From Comamonas suwonensis (GTDB lineage Bacteria; Pseudomonadota; Gammaproteobacteria; Burkholderiales; Burkholderiaceae_C), in the NCBI RefSeq assembly GCF_012844455.2, contig NZ_JABBCQ020000001.1, positions 124,001-188,000 on the forward strand: DNA of 64,000 nucleotides, given 5' to 3'. The notes under the pieces were generated by a model. That model was not told the DNA's origin and ran no database searches. It saw only the letters and a program-made list of their open reading frames with translations. Positions 28,111 through 38,600 of the stretch are shown here, one piece after another. Each line of letters begins with the position of its first letter. Position 1 is the stretch's first letter. The position numbers were made by a program, and so were the translations under genes.

Positions 28111-29304
28111 ATGGCGCAGTCACTTCACAACGATGCGCACCATGTCCCGCCCGATGCAGAAACGCTGGCATGGCTGCGCCTGCTGCTGACGCCCGGCATT
28201 GGACGCATCACAGCTCGCAAACTGCTGGCCAAGGCCGGTGGTGCTGAAGAAATCTGGCAATTGCCCCTGCCAGCCTGGGCTGAGTGCAGCACACAGGCCC
28301 AGATCAAAGCCTTGGCGCAGTTGCCTCCAGACTGGAACCGGCATTGCGAGACCCTTGCCCGCTGGCTGACCACGCCAGCGACGGGCACCCAGCATGCACT
28401 GACTTATCTGGGTCACTCGCAATACCCGGACAGCCTGCTGCAGACAGAAGACCCACCTTTGCTGCTATTTGTGCAAGGGCCTGAGGCGCTGCTGAACTCA
28501 GGCGCTCCCTGGTTTCCCTACCCTGCCACTCTGGCCATGGTGGGCAGCCGTAACCCTTCTGCGCAGGGCATCATCAACGCACGCGACATGGCGCAAGCGC
28601 TGGCTGAGCAAGGGCTGTGCATCGTTTCAGGCCTGGCCCGCGGTATTGATGCTGCGGCGCATGAAGGAGCACTCCAAAGCAAAACCAGCAAAGCGCCCAG
28701 CACGATTGCCGTGGTGGGTACAGGGCTGGATCAAGTCTATCCACGCGCTCATACCGCCCTTGCACAACAGATTGCGCTGCACGGGCTGGTGATCAGTGAA
28801 TATCCACTGGGCAGCGAGCCACTGCCCCGACATTTTCCGCAGCGCAACCGCATCATCTCCGGCCTGTCGCAAGGTACGCTGGTGGTGGAAGCGGCGCTTC
28901 AATCTGGCTCGCTGATTACGGCCCGGTTGGCTAGTGAGCAAGGCCGCGAGGTATTCGCCATTCCAGGCTCCATTCATGCCCCTCAAGCCAAGGGCTGTCA
29001 CGCGCTGCTGCGCCAAGGCGCAAAGCTGGTGGAAACAGCCGCAGATATTCTGGACGAACTTCAAGGCATAAACATGCCTGCATCGCCCATCCCTCAAGCG
29101 CAAGCAGCTATCAAAACAAAAGTTTCAGAACAAGAGCCTGAGCTCCTGCAAGCACTGGGCCATGACCCCATGCCGCTGGACACGCTGATGGCCCGCACCG
29201 GCTGGGATGCCGCCCACTTGCAAGCACAGTTGATGGAGCTAGAACTAGACGGAATGGTCGCACGCCTACCCGGCGGTCTGTTTCAGCGCATTGCTCATAG
29301 TTAA
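28111..29304 (+). CDS. dprA: DNA-processing protein DprA (Smf)
   Basis: Loads RecA on incoming single-stranded DNA during natural transformation. The 397-residue protein has an N-terminal SAM-like helix-hairpin region (LLTPGIGRITARKLL), the Rossmann DprA domain (VGSRNPSAQG, SGLARGIDAAAHEGAL, VVGTGLDQVYP, RNRIISGLS, VEAALQSGSLITARLA) and a C-terminal winged-helix domain (GHDPMPLDTLMARTG). The linker between the last two (about residues 330-345) is coded by a stretch resembling the window's interspersed repeat. Its presence suggests, but does not prove, competence. Confidence 0.96.
   Translation: MAQSLHNDAHHVPPDAETLAWLRLLLTPGIGRITARKLLAKAGGAEEIWQLPLPAWAECSTQAQIKALAQLPPDWNRHCETLARWLTTPATGTQHALTYLGHSQYPDSLLQTEDPPLLLFVQGPEALLNSGAPWFPYPATLAMVGSRNPSAQGIINARDMAQALAEQGLCIVSGLARGIDAAAHEGALQSKTSKAPSTIAVVGTGLDQVYPRAHTALAQQIALHGLVISEYPLGSEPLPRHFPQRNRIISGLSQGTLVVEAALQSGSLITARLASEQGREVFAIPGSIHAPQAKGCHALLRQGAKLVETAADILDELQGINMPASPIPQAQAAIKTKVSEQEPELLQALGHDPMPLDTLMARTGWDAAHLQAQLMELELDGMVARLPGGLFQRIAHS
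29105..29121. repeat. Possible fragment of the interspersed repeat inside dprA
   Basis: AGCTATCAAAACAAAAG matches the AGCTATCAAAACAGAAG-like segment seen at 62254-62270 in all but one or two bases. It lies in the coding sequence for the inter-domain linker. Short, so possibly chance. Confidence 0.3.
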
Positions 29305-29405
29305 TCGCAGAACCTAAAAGCTGGTACACCCCAACAGAGACTGCGAGGAAGGTCCGCACGGCACCGAGTCTGCTGCCCTCCCTTTGCGCAAATTGCCTCA
29401 GAGGG

Positions 29406-31829
29406 TTAAGCCAACCGTTCCGGGTTGGCCTGTATTTTCTGCAACGCATCGCGTGTTGCACGCACAGTCAACGCTTCCTCGTCATGCACCGTCAGCAGCC
29501 CGGCCTGTAGATAGGTAGCCATACGCTGCGCCTGCAGCAAATAGCAGTGGCCATCCAGCGATGCAAACAGATGCAGCTGCTTGCGACGGCTATGCCAGAC
29601 ATACTGAACCTGAACACGCGCACCGTTGTGATCCAGCGTGAACCAGCGACCACTTTCCAGCGTCTTGGCCCACTCCAGCATGGCAGGCTCCACGGGCGTG
29701 TCGGTATTGGAAATGACATGCAGCCCTGCCGTATCCACGCCCAGCATCAGCTCGATGCTTTCAATGGACAAAGCCATATCGTCCAGCTTGCCATCGTCGC
29801 TGATGTATTTTTCCAGCTCCGAAAGACGCTTGGCCATCGCGTCGATACGCTCCACAGGAATCGCGGCGGTCTTGGACATGAAGGCCTGGGCCAGCGTATC
29901 GGTCAACACCTTGATAGCAATCGCTTGCTCATCACCCATCACGTTCACCAGCTCCAGCCCTTCACGCAAAGTCTGCAGCAAGGTCGGCAGGCCCTGAATA
30001 ACGCGGGATCGCTCCTGGCGCGATGGTTTGGCGCTGGCAGACCAGACCAGCTCGCTCGCGGCCTGCTTGAAGCGCATGGCTCGCGCATCTTTAGCACCAT
30101 AGCGCACCGTAGCCATGGCCAGCACATCGGCCCAAGACTTGAAGAGGAAGTCACGTACCTCTTCGCGCACCGGCATATCGTTGAGCATGTTGCGCAACTC
30201 GATGGTGTACTGAACAGCCAGCGTCTCCTTTTGCTCAACTTGCTGCGCCACGCTGGTGATCTTGGAGGTGGTCTGGTTTTTCGTCAGATGCTTGGTGAGA
30301 AACTCCTCAAACTCGCGCAGCACTAGCGCAAAAACTTTTTGCCCGGTTTCCGGGTATTGTTCGATCACCTGCACCACACGGCGAATCTCAATCTCCAGCG
30401 CATTACCGCTGATGCTGCTCGCATCAAAGCCCATGACGCAGGAACCCATGCGGTCAATCAGCTTTCGCGCCGGGTGATTCAAGTCGCTAAAGAATTGCGG
30501 CTCTGCCAGCGCCACGCGCAGCACAGGCACCTGCAGGCGCGCAAACCAGACACGGATCGAGGGCGGCAGGCGGTCTTCCGAGATAATGCTCTGGAACATC
30601 AGCGCCACCACTTCGATGGTGGCTTTTTCGCCCTTGGTCCCGGCCTTTTCCTTCCAGTCAGCCGAGCGCTCGCGTACCTGATTGACCAACTGGCCAATCG
30701 CAGCCGGGCTGTAATCCATCGCGGGCATGACCATTGCGGTGCCTGCCATCATCGGGTACTGGGTGTTGAACTGGGTCAACATCATGTGCTGCTGCTCCTG
30801 CAGCGCCTGGACCAATGCCGCCGATGCAGGTGGCATGGGCGGCATCGCAGCCCCCCCCGGCATCAGGCCCGAGATCCCCACAGAAGGCTGACTCAAAACC
30901 TGTCGCAACTGGTTCATGGCATCCAGTGCACGGTGGCGCGCACGGGCCAGCATGCCCAACCCCGCACTGGCACCAGGAGGCAATTGCACTCCCATACCAC
31001 CCTGCATTCCAGCACCCATGCCGACAGGCATGTACTGATGAATCGCCGAATGCGCCCACCCCGCTTCAGCCGTGCTGCCATAGCCACTATTAGCACCGCT
31101 GTTAGCACCGCTGTTAGCACCAGCCCCCAGATTCATGGCGCCCGTGGATACTCCGCTTTCGGTGCGTCGCACCCGCAAAGGCGCATCCGTCGCCTTGCTC
31201 ACGCCTTTGGCATCCAGCAGCTTGTGCAGGATGTTGTATTCAGACTCCATCAACGGAGCCAAGCCGTTTTGCAAAGGCTCCAGAACCTGCAGCAGATGCT
31301 TGCGCTCCAGCCCACAGGCCATCCATTGTTCGACCAGATGCAGACAGATACTCTCGGCGCGAAACATGTCCTGAGGAGGCAGCTCATGGTCTTCCAGCGC
31401 CTGCATGCGCAAGCGCATGGCGTCAAAACCAGGCTGCAGCGTCTCCCCCATGGCCAGAGTAATGCGGGATGCCAAAATTTTGTTTTCAACGACATCGTCG
31501 CTGAGCAGCTCAAATGTCAGCGGTGCGGAAGTCGAAGTCACACTCTCGCCGCTACCCAGAGGCGGCTTGCGCGCCGCCTGCTGCAGAGCATTTACGCTGG
31601 CTTGAGCCCAGACATCTTTCTTGAGCTGAAAGTTCTGCCAGGCCTCGCGCCACTCCTGCATTTCTTTTTGCACAGCGACCGAGCTGCTCTGATTAGAGAG
31701 AAACTCATCCAGTTGCTGAGCGACTTTAGGCAGGCCCTGGCAAATGCCATGAACCCAACGCAAGCGCGCCTGCCAGCCCAGCTGTTGCTGGGCCGCAGGC
31801 GCGTTGTGAGAAGACTGCGAGAGAGTCAT
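29406..31829 (-). CDS. DUF1631 family protein
   Basis: Large cytosolic protein (807 residues) of the DUF1631 family, found in beta- and gamma-proteobacteria, with no established function. It is mostly helical. Recognisable parts are the central SIISEDRLPPSIRVWFARLQVPVLRVAL region (shown as RLPPSIRVWFARLQVPVL), KLIDRMGSC and a C-terminal PilZ-like segment (RWFTLDHNGARVQVQYVWHS; LFASLDGHCYLL). The latter resembles the second half of a PilZ domain but lacks a clear RxxxR, so c-di-GMP binding is uncertain. A Gly/Ala/Asn repeat and a Met/Pro-rich linker lie near residues 230-300. Confidence 0.85.
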   Translation of the reverse strand: MTLSQSSHNAPAAQQQLGWQARLRWVHGICQGLPKVAQQLDEFLSNQSSSVAVQKEMQEWREAWQNFQLKKDVWAQASVNALQQAARKPPLGSGESVTSTSAPLTFELLSDDVVENKILASRITLAMGETLQPGFDAMRLRMQALEDHELPPQDMFRAESICLHLVEQWMACGLERKHLLQVLEPLQNGLAPLMESEYNILHKLLDAKGVSKATDAPLRVRRTESGVSTGAMNLGAGANSGANSGANSGYGSTAEAGWAHSAIHQYMPVGMGAGMQGGMGVQLPPGASAGLGMLARARHRALDAMNQLRQVLSQPSVGISGLMPGGAAMPPMPPASAALVQALQEQQHMMLTQFNTQYPMMAGTAMVMPAMDYSPAAIGQLVNQVRERSADWKEKAGTKGEKATIEVVALMFQSIISEDRLPPSIRVWFARLQVPVLRVALAEPQFFSDLNHPARKLIDRMGSCVMGFDASSISGNALEIEIRRVVQVIEQYPETGQKVFALVLREFEEFLTKHLTKNQTTSKITSVAQQVEQKETLAVQYTIELRNMLNDMPVREEVRDFLFKSWADVLAMATVRYGAKDARAMRFKQAASELVWSASAKPSRQERSRVIQGLPTLLQTLREGLELVNVMGDEQAIAIKVLTDTLAQAFMSKTAAIPVERIDAMAKRLSELEKYISDDGKLDDMALSIESIELMLGVDTAGLHVISNTDTPVEPAMLEWAKTLESGRWFTLDHNGARVQVQYVWHSRRKQLHLFASLDGHCYLLQAQRMATYLQAGLLTVHDEEALTVRATRDALQKIQANPERLA
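31089..31124. repeat. Three tandem 12-base units inside the DUF1631 gene
   Basis: Unit GTTAGCACCGCT repeated three times with small changes; on the coding strand it gives GANS-GANS-GANS. Since 12 is a multiple of three, copy number can vary without breaking the frame. Confidence 0.85.
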
Positions 31830-31886
31830 TACCTAAGTGTAAGTCGGCGTAGGCACTTGTGCGCCCCCGCCACCCCTTAAAAGCCG

Positions 31887-32843
31887 TTAGACCACCGCTC
31901 CAGAGTTGGGGTCGTTGGGGTCTTGCGACGCAGGCTTGCCAGAAGTCTTGATCAGATCCTCGCGCTTGACACCCAGCCACATGGCAATGGCCGCCGCCAC
32001 GAACACCGAGGAATAGATACCAAACAAGATGCCGATCGTCAGGGCCAGCGCAAAGTAATGCAGGCTGGGGCCACCAAAGAAGAACATCGACAGCACCATG
32101 GCTTCGGTGGAAGCGTGGGTAATGATGGTACGGCTCATGGTCGAGGTAATGGCGTGATCGATAACCTCGTGCGTATTGAGCTTGCGGAACTTGCGGAAGG
32201 CTTCGCGAATCCGGTCGAAAATAACCACTGACTCATTGACCGAGTAGCCCAGCACCGCCAGCACGCCCGCCAGCACCGAGAGCGAGAACTCCCACTGGAA
32301 GAAGGCGAAAAAGCCCAGGATGATGATCACATCATGCAAGTTGGCGATGATGGCCGCCACACCGAACTTCCACTCGAAGCGGAATGCCAAATAAATAATG
32401 ATGCCCAGAATCACCATGCCCAGCGCCATCAGGCCACTGTGCATCAGCTCATCGCCCACCTGAGGGCCGACAAACTCGGTGCGGCGCAGCGTCACTTCAG
32501 CGTCCTGTGCCTTCAGAGCTGTAAGCACTTGCTCGCTTTGCTGGGCAGTGGTCACATCCTTCTGAACGGGCAGGCGGATCATCACATCCTTAGACGTGCC
32601 AAAGTTCTGCACGATCACGTCCTGGTAACCCAGCTTGGAGATGGTTTCGCGAACCTTGCCAATCTCGGCAGGCTGGCTATAAGCCACTTCCATGACCGTA
32701 CCGCCCGTGAATTCCACCGACAGGTGCAGCCCGCGAGAAAACAGGAAAAAGACGGCCAGCGCAAAAGTGACGAAGGAGACCGCGTTGAGCAACAACGCGT
32801 ACTTCATGAACGGGATGTCTTTTTTGATGCGGAAGAATTCCAT
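31887..32843 (-). CDS. secF: Protein translocase subunit SecF
   Basis: Inner-membrane partner of SecD that drives late steps of Sec export with the proton-motive force. 318 residues with six transmembrane segments: TM1 near residues 15-35, a periplasmic domain, then five helices. Family motifs visible are LSVEFTGGTVMEV (periplasmic first block), GYSVNESVVIFDRIRE and TSMSRTIITH. Follows secD by 11 bases. Confidence 0.97.
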   Translation of the reverse strand: MEFFRIKKDIPFMKYALLLNAVSFVTFALAVFFLFSRGLHLSVEFTGGTVMEVAYSQPAEIGKVRETISKLGYQDVIVQNFGTSKDVMIRLPVQKDVTTAQQSEQVLTALKAQDAEVTLRRTEFVGPQVGDELMHSGLMALGMVILGIIIYLAFRFEWKFGVAAIIANLHDVIIILGFFAFFQWEFSLSVLAGVLAVLGYSVNESVVIFDRIREAFRKFRKLNTHEVIDHAITSTMSRTIITHASTEAMVLSMFFFGGPSLHYFALALTIGILFGIYSSVFVAAAIAMWLGVKREDLIKTSGKPASQDPNDPNSGAVV

Positions 32844-32854
32844 GATCTTCCTCC

Positions 32855-34756
32855 TTAGTTGTTGCTGCTACGGTTGGCCACGGATCGGTGTCCGTCACCC
32901 TCGGCAGGCTTCCAGACCTGGCCAATGGAAATGCTCTTGAGCTTTTTCTTGCCGCCATACCAGAGGTTCACCAGGCCACGCGAGAAGAACACGGCCGAGA
33001 ACATGCTGGTCAAAATGCCGATGCAGTGCACCACGGCAAAGCCACGCACCACACCCGAGCCAAAGGCCAGCAGAGCCAGACCGGCGATCAGCGTGGTCAC
33101 GTTCGAATCCAGAATGGTGTGCCAGGCGTTCTCGTAACCTGCGTGAATAGCTGCTTGAGGTGAAGCACCAGCACGCAGTTCTTCACGAATACGCTCGTTA
33201 ATCAGCACGTTCGAGTCAATCGCCACACCCAGCGCCAGAGCCATGGCGGCAATGCCGGGCAGAGTCAGCGTGGCTTGCAGCATGGACAAGATAGCCAGCA
33301 GCAGCAGCACGTTCACCGACAGGGCGACCGTAGAGAACACGCCGAACAGCATGTAGTAGACGCACATGAAAGCAGCAATCGCCACCATGCCCCAGACCAC
33401 GGAGTGAATACCGCGGCTGATGTTGTCAGCACCCAGCGTTGGACCGATGGTGTATTCCTCAATGATCTCCATAGGCGCAGCCAGCGAGCCGGCGCGCAGC
33501 AACAGCGAGGTGTCATTGGCTTCCTGAGTCGTCATGCGACCGGAGATCTGCACACGACCACCACCAATTTCGCCACGGATCACGGGAGCCGTCACCACCT
33601 CACCCTTGCCCTTTTCGAACAAGATGATGGCCATGCGCTTGCCCACGTTCTCGCGGGTCACGTCCTTGAAGATGCGCGAGCCCTTGGCATCCAGCGTCAG
33701 ATTGACGGTGGGCTCCTGGGTCTGGCTGTCAAAGCCAGGCTGGGCGTCGGTCAGGTTCTCGCCGGTCAGCGTCACCTGCTTTTGCACGATGATGGCCTGA
33801 CCATTGCGATCCAGATACTTTTCAGCGCCAAAAGGCACGGGGCCAGAGCCCATTTCAGCCGCACGCGCTTCGGAGGACTCGTCCACCATGCGCACTTCCA
33901 GCGTGGCGGTACGGCCCAGAATGTCCTTGGCCTTGGCTGTGTCCTGCACGCCAGGCAGCTGCACCACGATGCGGTCCAGGCCTTGCTGCTGAATCACCGG
34001 CTCGGCAACGCCCAGCTCGTTGATACGGTTGTGCAGCGTCACAATGTTCTGCTTGAGCGCTTGCTCCTGCACCTTGCGCAAGGCTTCGGGCTTGATGGTA
34101 GCCACCAGCTTGAAGCCAGTGCCGTCAGGTGCCGAAGTGGTGGTCAGATCAGGAAATTGGTCAGTTATCAGGTTGCGTGCAGCGGCCAGAGTGGCTTCAT
34201 CACGCGCGCGGATGGTGACGCTGTTGCCATCACGGTTCACGCCGCCGTGACGGATGTTCTTGTCGCGCATGGAAGAGCGCAGATCGCCTGCATAGCTCTC
34301 GGCCTTCTTGGTCAGGGCCGCCGCCATGTCCACCTGAAGCATAAAGTGCACGCCACCGCGCAAGTCCAGACCCAGATACATAGGTCTGGCTCCAATGGCT
34401 GTCAACCAGTCAGGCGAGCGCGACACTAGGTTCAGCGCCACGATATACATGGGGTCCGAAGGGTCGGTAATCAGCGCCTTCTGGATCACGTCCTTGGCCT
34501 TGAGCTGCTCGTCGGGCGTATTGAAACGGGCGCGCAGCGAAGTGCCTTCCAGCGACAGCGAATCCGGCTTGACGCTGGCCGCGTTCAGGGCGGACTCCAC
34601 CTTTTGCAGCACCGCGTGATCCACCTTCACAGTGGATTTGGCCGAGGACACCTGCACAGCAGGCGCTTCACCAAAGAAATTGGGCAGGGTGTAGATCACC
34701 CCCACCAGCAGCGCGATCACGAGGATCGCGTACTTCCAGACCGGGTAACGGTTCAT
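32855..34756 (-). CDS. secD: Protein translocase subunit SecD
   Basis: 633-residue RND-type membrane protein. One N-terminal helix (YAILVIALLVGVIYTLPNFF) is followed by a large periplasmic domain with LGLDLRGGVHF and then five C-terminal helices containing GIAAMALALGVAIDSNVLINERIREE, shown here as GVAIDSNVLINERIREE. That segment carries the conserved Asp of the proton path. Start chosen at 34756 (MNRYPVWKYAI), the usual family N-terminus; the open frame extends 21 codons further but with a cysteine/arginine-rich unlikely leader. Second gene of yajC-secD-secF. Confidence 0.97.
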   Translation of the reverse strand: MNRYPVWKYAILVIALLVGVIYTLPNFFGEAPAVQVSSAKSTVKVDHAVLQKVESALNAASVKPDSLSLEGTSLRARFNTPDEQLKAKDVIQKALITDPSDPMYIVALNLVSRSPDWLTAIGARPMYLGLDLRGGVHFMLQVDMAAALTKKAESYAGDLRSSMRDKNIRHGGVNRDGNSVTIRARDEATLAAARNLITDQFPDLTTTSAPDGTGFKLVATIKPEALRKVQEQALKQNIVTLHNRINELGVAEPVIQQQGLDRIVVQLPGVQDTAKAKDILGRTATLEVRMVDESSEARAAEMGSGPVPFGAEKYLDRNGQAIIVQKQVTLTGENLTDAQPGFDSQTQEPTVNLTLDAKGSRIFKDVTRENVGKRMAIILFEKGKGEVVTAPVIRGEIGGGRVQISGRMTTQEANDTSLLLRAGSLAAPMEIIEEYTIGPTLGADNISRGIHSVVWGMVAIAAFMCVYYMLFGVFSTVALSVNVLLLLAILSMLQATLTLPGIAAMALALGVAIDSNVLINERIREELRAGASPQAAIHAGYENAWHTILDSNVTTLIAGLALLAFGSGVVRGFAVVHCIGILTSMFSAVFFSRGLVNLWYGGKKKLKSISIGQVWKPAEGDGHRSVANRSSNN

Positions 34757-34928
34757 GATCGCGCTCTTTGTTTTACAGCAACGCACAACGGGTGCGCACA
34801 CTCTGGTCGAGCGCCGCACCCCTGATGAGAAACACCGGATCCGCCGGGCAGGTCAATGATCTGCGTTCGAGACGATGTGCAAGGCAGCAACGTCAATGGC
34901 GGTCTCGGCGGGTCTTGAACAGACCAGC

Positions 34929-35261
34929 TTACTTGGCAGAGCCCTTAGGCAGCACTTGCGTCACGGCAGAGCGCTGAATCTGGATTTCCACGCCGGAAGC
35001 GATCTGGATGTAGATGAACTGCTCGGCCATGCGAGTCACGGTGCCGATGATGCCACCAGCGGTTGCCACGTCGTCGCCCTTGGCCAGTGCGTCAATCATG
35101 GCGCGGTGCTCTTTCTGGCGCTTCATCTGGGGACGAATCATCACGAAGTACAGCACCACGAACATCAGCACCAGAGGCAGCATGCCGGTGAGCGAACCCA
35201 TGAAGCCGCCTTCAGCAGCGGCGGCAGGAGCGGTCTGGGCGAAAGCAGAAGAAATGAACAC
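34929..35261 (-). CDS. yajC: Preprotein translocase subunit YajC
   Basis: Small (110 residues) accessory subunit of SecDF-YajC. One transmembrane helix (GMLPLVLMFVVLYFVMI) is followed by the family signature RPQMKRQKEH and GDDVATAGGIIGTV. GTG start at 35261 with GGAG eight bases upstream. First gene of yajC-secD-secF; tgt and queA, which precede it in many proteobacteria, are not here. Confidence 0.95.
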   Translation of the reverse strand: MFISSAFAQTAPAAAAEGGFMGSLTGMLPLVLMFVVLYFVMIRPQMKRQKEHRAMIDALAKGDDVATAGGIIGTVTRMAEQFIYIQIASGVEIQIQRSAVTQVLPKGSAK

Positions 35262-35500
35262 GGAAAAGACTCCGAAAGAGTGAATTTGTCAGTAACAGGT
35301 CCCGCCAAGCGCGCAGTTGCACGACTTGACCGGGTCAATAGAACATTGTATTCGGCTAGCTTGCACCCACGATTGGCATAGGCCGCTGGATAGCACAGGC
35401 ATTCCCTGATGCGATGAGGCCTCCCTGCCCACATCAACAAAGCCTGCAAAAAACATAGCTGCAAGTACCTTACCTGTATTGTTTTCTGACTGTTTTATAT

Positions 35501-35547
35501 TTGAATATCAGTCAATACAGACGCTAACAGCTATCAAATCAGATAGC
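35501..35547. repeat. Interspersed repeat copy
   Basis: Contains GACGCTAACAGCTATCAAAT, the repeat core seen elsewhere as GCGCTAACAGCT, followed by AGATAGC, which pairs back to the preceding GCTATC. No T-run. Confidence 0.55.
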
Positions 35548-35581
35548 CCCAACGCAGCACCACAGCCATAGCCATGAACAC

Positions 35582-35606
35582 AAAGGCCGGGTTACCCCGG
35601 CCTTGT
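35582..35606 (-). terminator. Terminator of the indolepyruvate ferredoxin oxidoreductase gene
   Basis: AAGGCCGGG and CCCGGCCTT pair around a TTAC loop, about 20 bases after the stop codon. The T-run is weak (TTTG), but the stem is strong. Confidence 0.7.
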
Positions 35607-35626
35607 TGTGATGCACCTTAACGCAA

Positions 35627-38600
35627 TTAGTTCACTGCCGCCAGCTTGGCAGGCGCAGCAACCACCTCCGGCGCCCCATCCCAGCGCGCCATCAGCGCCT
35701 GCCACTTGGTGCGAGCGGCGGCCAGATGGCGCTCCTTCACATGGCCGTAGCCGCGAATGTCTTCGGGAATCGATGCGATCTCGACGGCCAGTGCCAGCTT
35801 TTCAGCCGTCAAGCCGCTCAGCAAAGTGTCGATGCAGTCGCGGTACTCCCCAATCAGGGCGCGCTCAGTACGGCGCTCCTCTGTGCGGCCAAACGGATCA
35901 AACGCCGTGCCCCGCAGGCCCTTCATGCCCGCCAGCAAGCCCATGGCCTTGTGCATCCACGGCCCGTAGGACTTTTTCTTCAGGTGTCCCTGCTCGTCCT
36001 TCTTGGCCAGGCCAGGGGGCGCAAGGTGGTGCACCACCTTGAAGTCGCCCTCGAACATTGCGCTGATCTTCTCGTTGAAGGCTGGATCGGTGTGCAGACG
36101 CGCCACTTCGTACTCATCCTTGTACGCCATGAGCTTGAAGAGGTAACGCGCGACGACCTGAGTCAGACGCGTTCCGCCCCCCAGAGACTCCTCCGTCGCG
36201 TGCACCTTGCCCACAAAGTCACGGTACTGCTGAGCGTAGGCCGCATTCTGGTAAGCCGTGAGAAATTCCACACGCTTTTCCAACATTTCAGCCAGCGATG
36301 GCTTTTTTACGAACTGAATCACCTGCGTCGCCTGATACAGCGCACGCACGGCCTCCAAATCATGGGCGCAGCGGCGGCCCCATTCAAAAGCCTCCTGATT
36401 GCGGGTGACTTGCACGCCGTTGAGCTCCATGGCGCGCATCAGTGATGCATTGGTCAGCGGCACTTTGCCCTTTTGCCAGGCATAGCCCAGCATCATGGGG
36501 TTGGCATAAATACTGTCGCCCAGCAAGGCCGAAGCAGCTTTTTCGGCATCAAAGCTGCCTAAGGCGTCATAGCCCACTGCATCAGCCAGCGCCGTGGCGC
36601 AGCGCGCTGCAGGCGATTGCCAGTCAGGGTTGCCTACAAACGTGGCCGTGGGTGCCGCATGGCTGTTGAGCGCCACATAGGTGCGGCCCGGCTGCATGAC
36701 GGACAAGGTGGTGGGCGTAGCCGCCACGATGGGGTCGCAGCCAATGACCAGATCCGCCTTGGCAATATCCACCTTGGTGGTGTAGATGGCATCGGCGCGG
36801 TTGGCAATCTGGATATGGCTCCAGGTGGAGCCGCCCTTTTGCGCCAGCCCGGCCGCATCCTGCGTGATCACGCCCTTGCCCTCCAGGTGCGCGGCCATGC
36901 CCAGCAACGAGCCGATGGTGATGACGCCCGTGCCGCCCACGCCCGCCACCACAATGCACCAGGCCTGCTCGGCCACGGGCAAAACGGGCTCGGGGATGTT
37001 GGGCAGGGCTTCCAGGCTGCCCTTCTTCTCTTTTTTAGGCTTTTTGAGCGTACCGCCCTCCACCGTCACAAAGCTGGGGCAAAAACCGTTGACGCAGGAG
37101 TAATCCTTGTTGCAGCTGTTCTGGTTGATGCGGCGCTTGCGACCGAATTCGGTCTCCACCGGCTCCACCGACAGGCAGTTGGACTGCACCGAGCAGTCGC
37201 CACAGCCCTCGCAGACCAGCTCGTTGATGACCACGGTCTTATCGGGCGTGGCCAGCGTGCCGCGTTTGCGGCGGCGGCGCTTTTCCGTGGCGCAGGTCTG
37301 GTCGTAAATGATGGCTGTACAGCCCTGAAGTTCACGGAACTGGCGCTGAATCGCGTCCAGCTCATCGCGGTGGTGCACGGTCACGCCCTCACCCAGCTTC
37401 ACGCCGTCGTACTTCTGTGGCTCGTCAGTGACGATGACCAGCTTTTTCACGCCTTCGGAGAGCAGGCTGTTCATGATCTGCAGCACCGAATGCCCTTCGG
37501 GCCGCTCACCCACACGCTGGCCGCCTGTCATGGCGACAGCGTCGTTATAGAGCACCTTGTAGGTGATGTTGGTGCCCGCCGCAATGCTCTGGCGAATGGC
37601 CAGCAGGCCGCTGTGGAAGTAGGTGCCGTCGCCCAGGTTGGCAAACACATGGGGCTCGTTGGTAAATGGGGCCTGGCCCACCCAGGTCACCCCCTCACCG
37701 CCCATTTGCGTGAAGGTGCTGGTGCGACGGTCCGGCATCCAGGTCGTCATGTAGTGGCAGCCGATGCCGGCCACGGCACGGGAGCCTTCGGGCACGCGGG
37801 TGCTGGTATTGTGCGGGCAGCCGCTGCAGAACCAGGGCGTGCGGTCGCCAGTAGAGGCCTCCTTGGCCGCCTTCAGCGCGGTTTCGCGGGCATCAAGCAC
37901 GGCCAGACGCTGCTGCATGCGCACTTCCACATGGCCGGGCACTCCCAGCTTTTTGAGACGGGCCGCAATCGCTCTGGCGATGAGGGCCGGTGTCAGATCG
38001 GCATTGGGACGCAGCAGCCAGTCGGTGCTGGGGTTGGGCAGCGACCATTCACCGCCGTGGTCGTCGCTGAACTTGCCCACCACATTGGGGCGTACATCGT
38101 CGCGCCAGTTATAGAGCTCTTCCTTGACCTGGTACTCGATGACCTGGCGCTTTTCCTCGACGACCAGAATCTCCTGCAGGCCGCGTGCAAAGTCGCGGGT
38201 GATGGTGGCTTCCAGCGGCCAGACCACGTTGACCTTGTGCAGGCGAATGCCCAACTGGTGGCAGGTGTCCTCGTCCAGCCCCAGATCGGCCAGCGCCTGA
38301 CGCGTGTCGTTATAGGCCTTGCCGCTGGCGATGATGCCAAAGCGATCGTTCGGCCCTTCAATCACGTTGTGGTTGAGTTTGTTGGCGCGCACATAGGCCA
38401 GGGCTGCGTACCACTTGTAGTTCATCAGCCGCGCTTCCTGCTCCAGCGGCGGATCGGGCCAGCGGATATGCAGGCCACCGGGCGGCATCTGAAAGTCTTC
38501 GGGCAGCACGATGTTGACGCGATCCGGATCCACCAGCACGGAGGACGAAGACTCCACCACCTCCTGAATCGTCTTCATGCCCGACCACAGGCCCGAAAAG

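Larger units (their letters stand above)
35262..35626. other. Intergenic region upstream of yajC, no gene
   Basis: 365 bases. Contents that can be supported: the yajC leader and ribosome-binding site next to 35262, a repeat-family copy at 35501-35547 and the terminator hairpin at 35582-35606. A TACAAT (minus strand, about 35346) could be a -10 box for yajC. Confidence 0.55.

Noticed and set aside
29340..29400. GAGGAAGGTCCG, similar to the start of RNase P RNA
   Set aside because: The gap is only about 100 bases and none of the other conserved RNase P segments are present.
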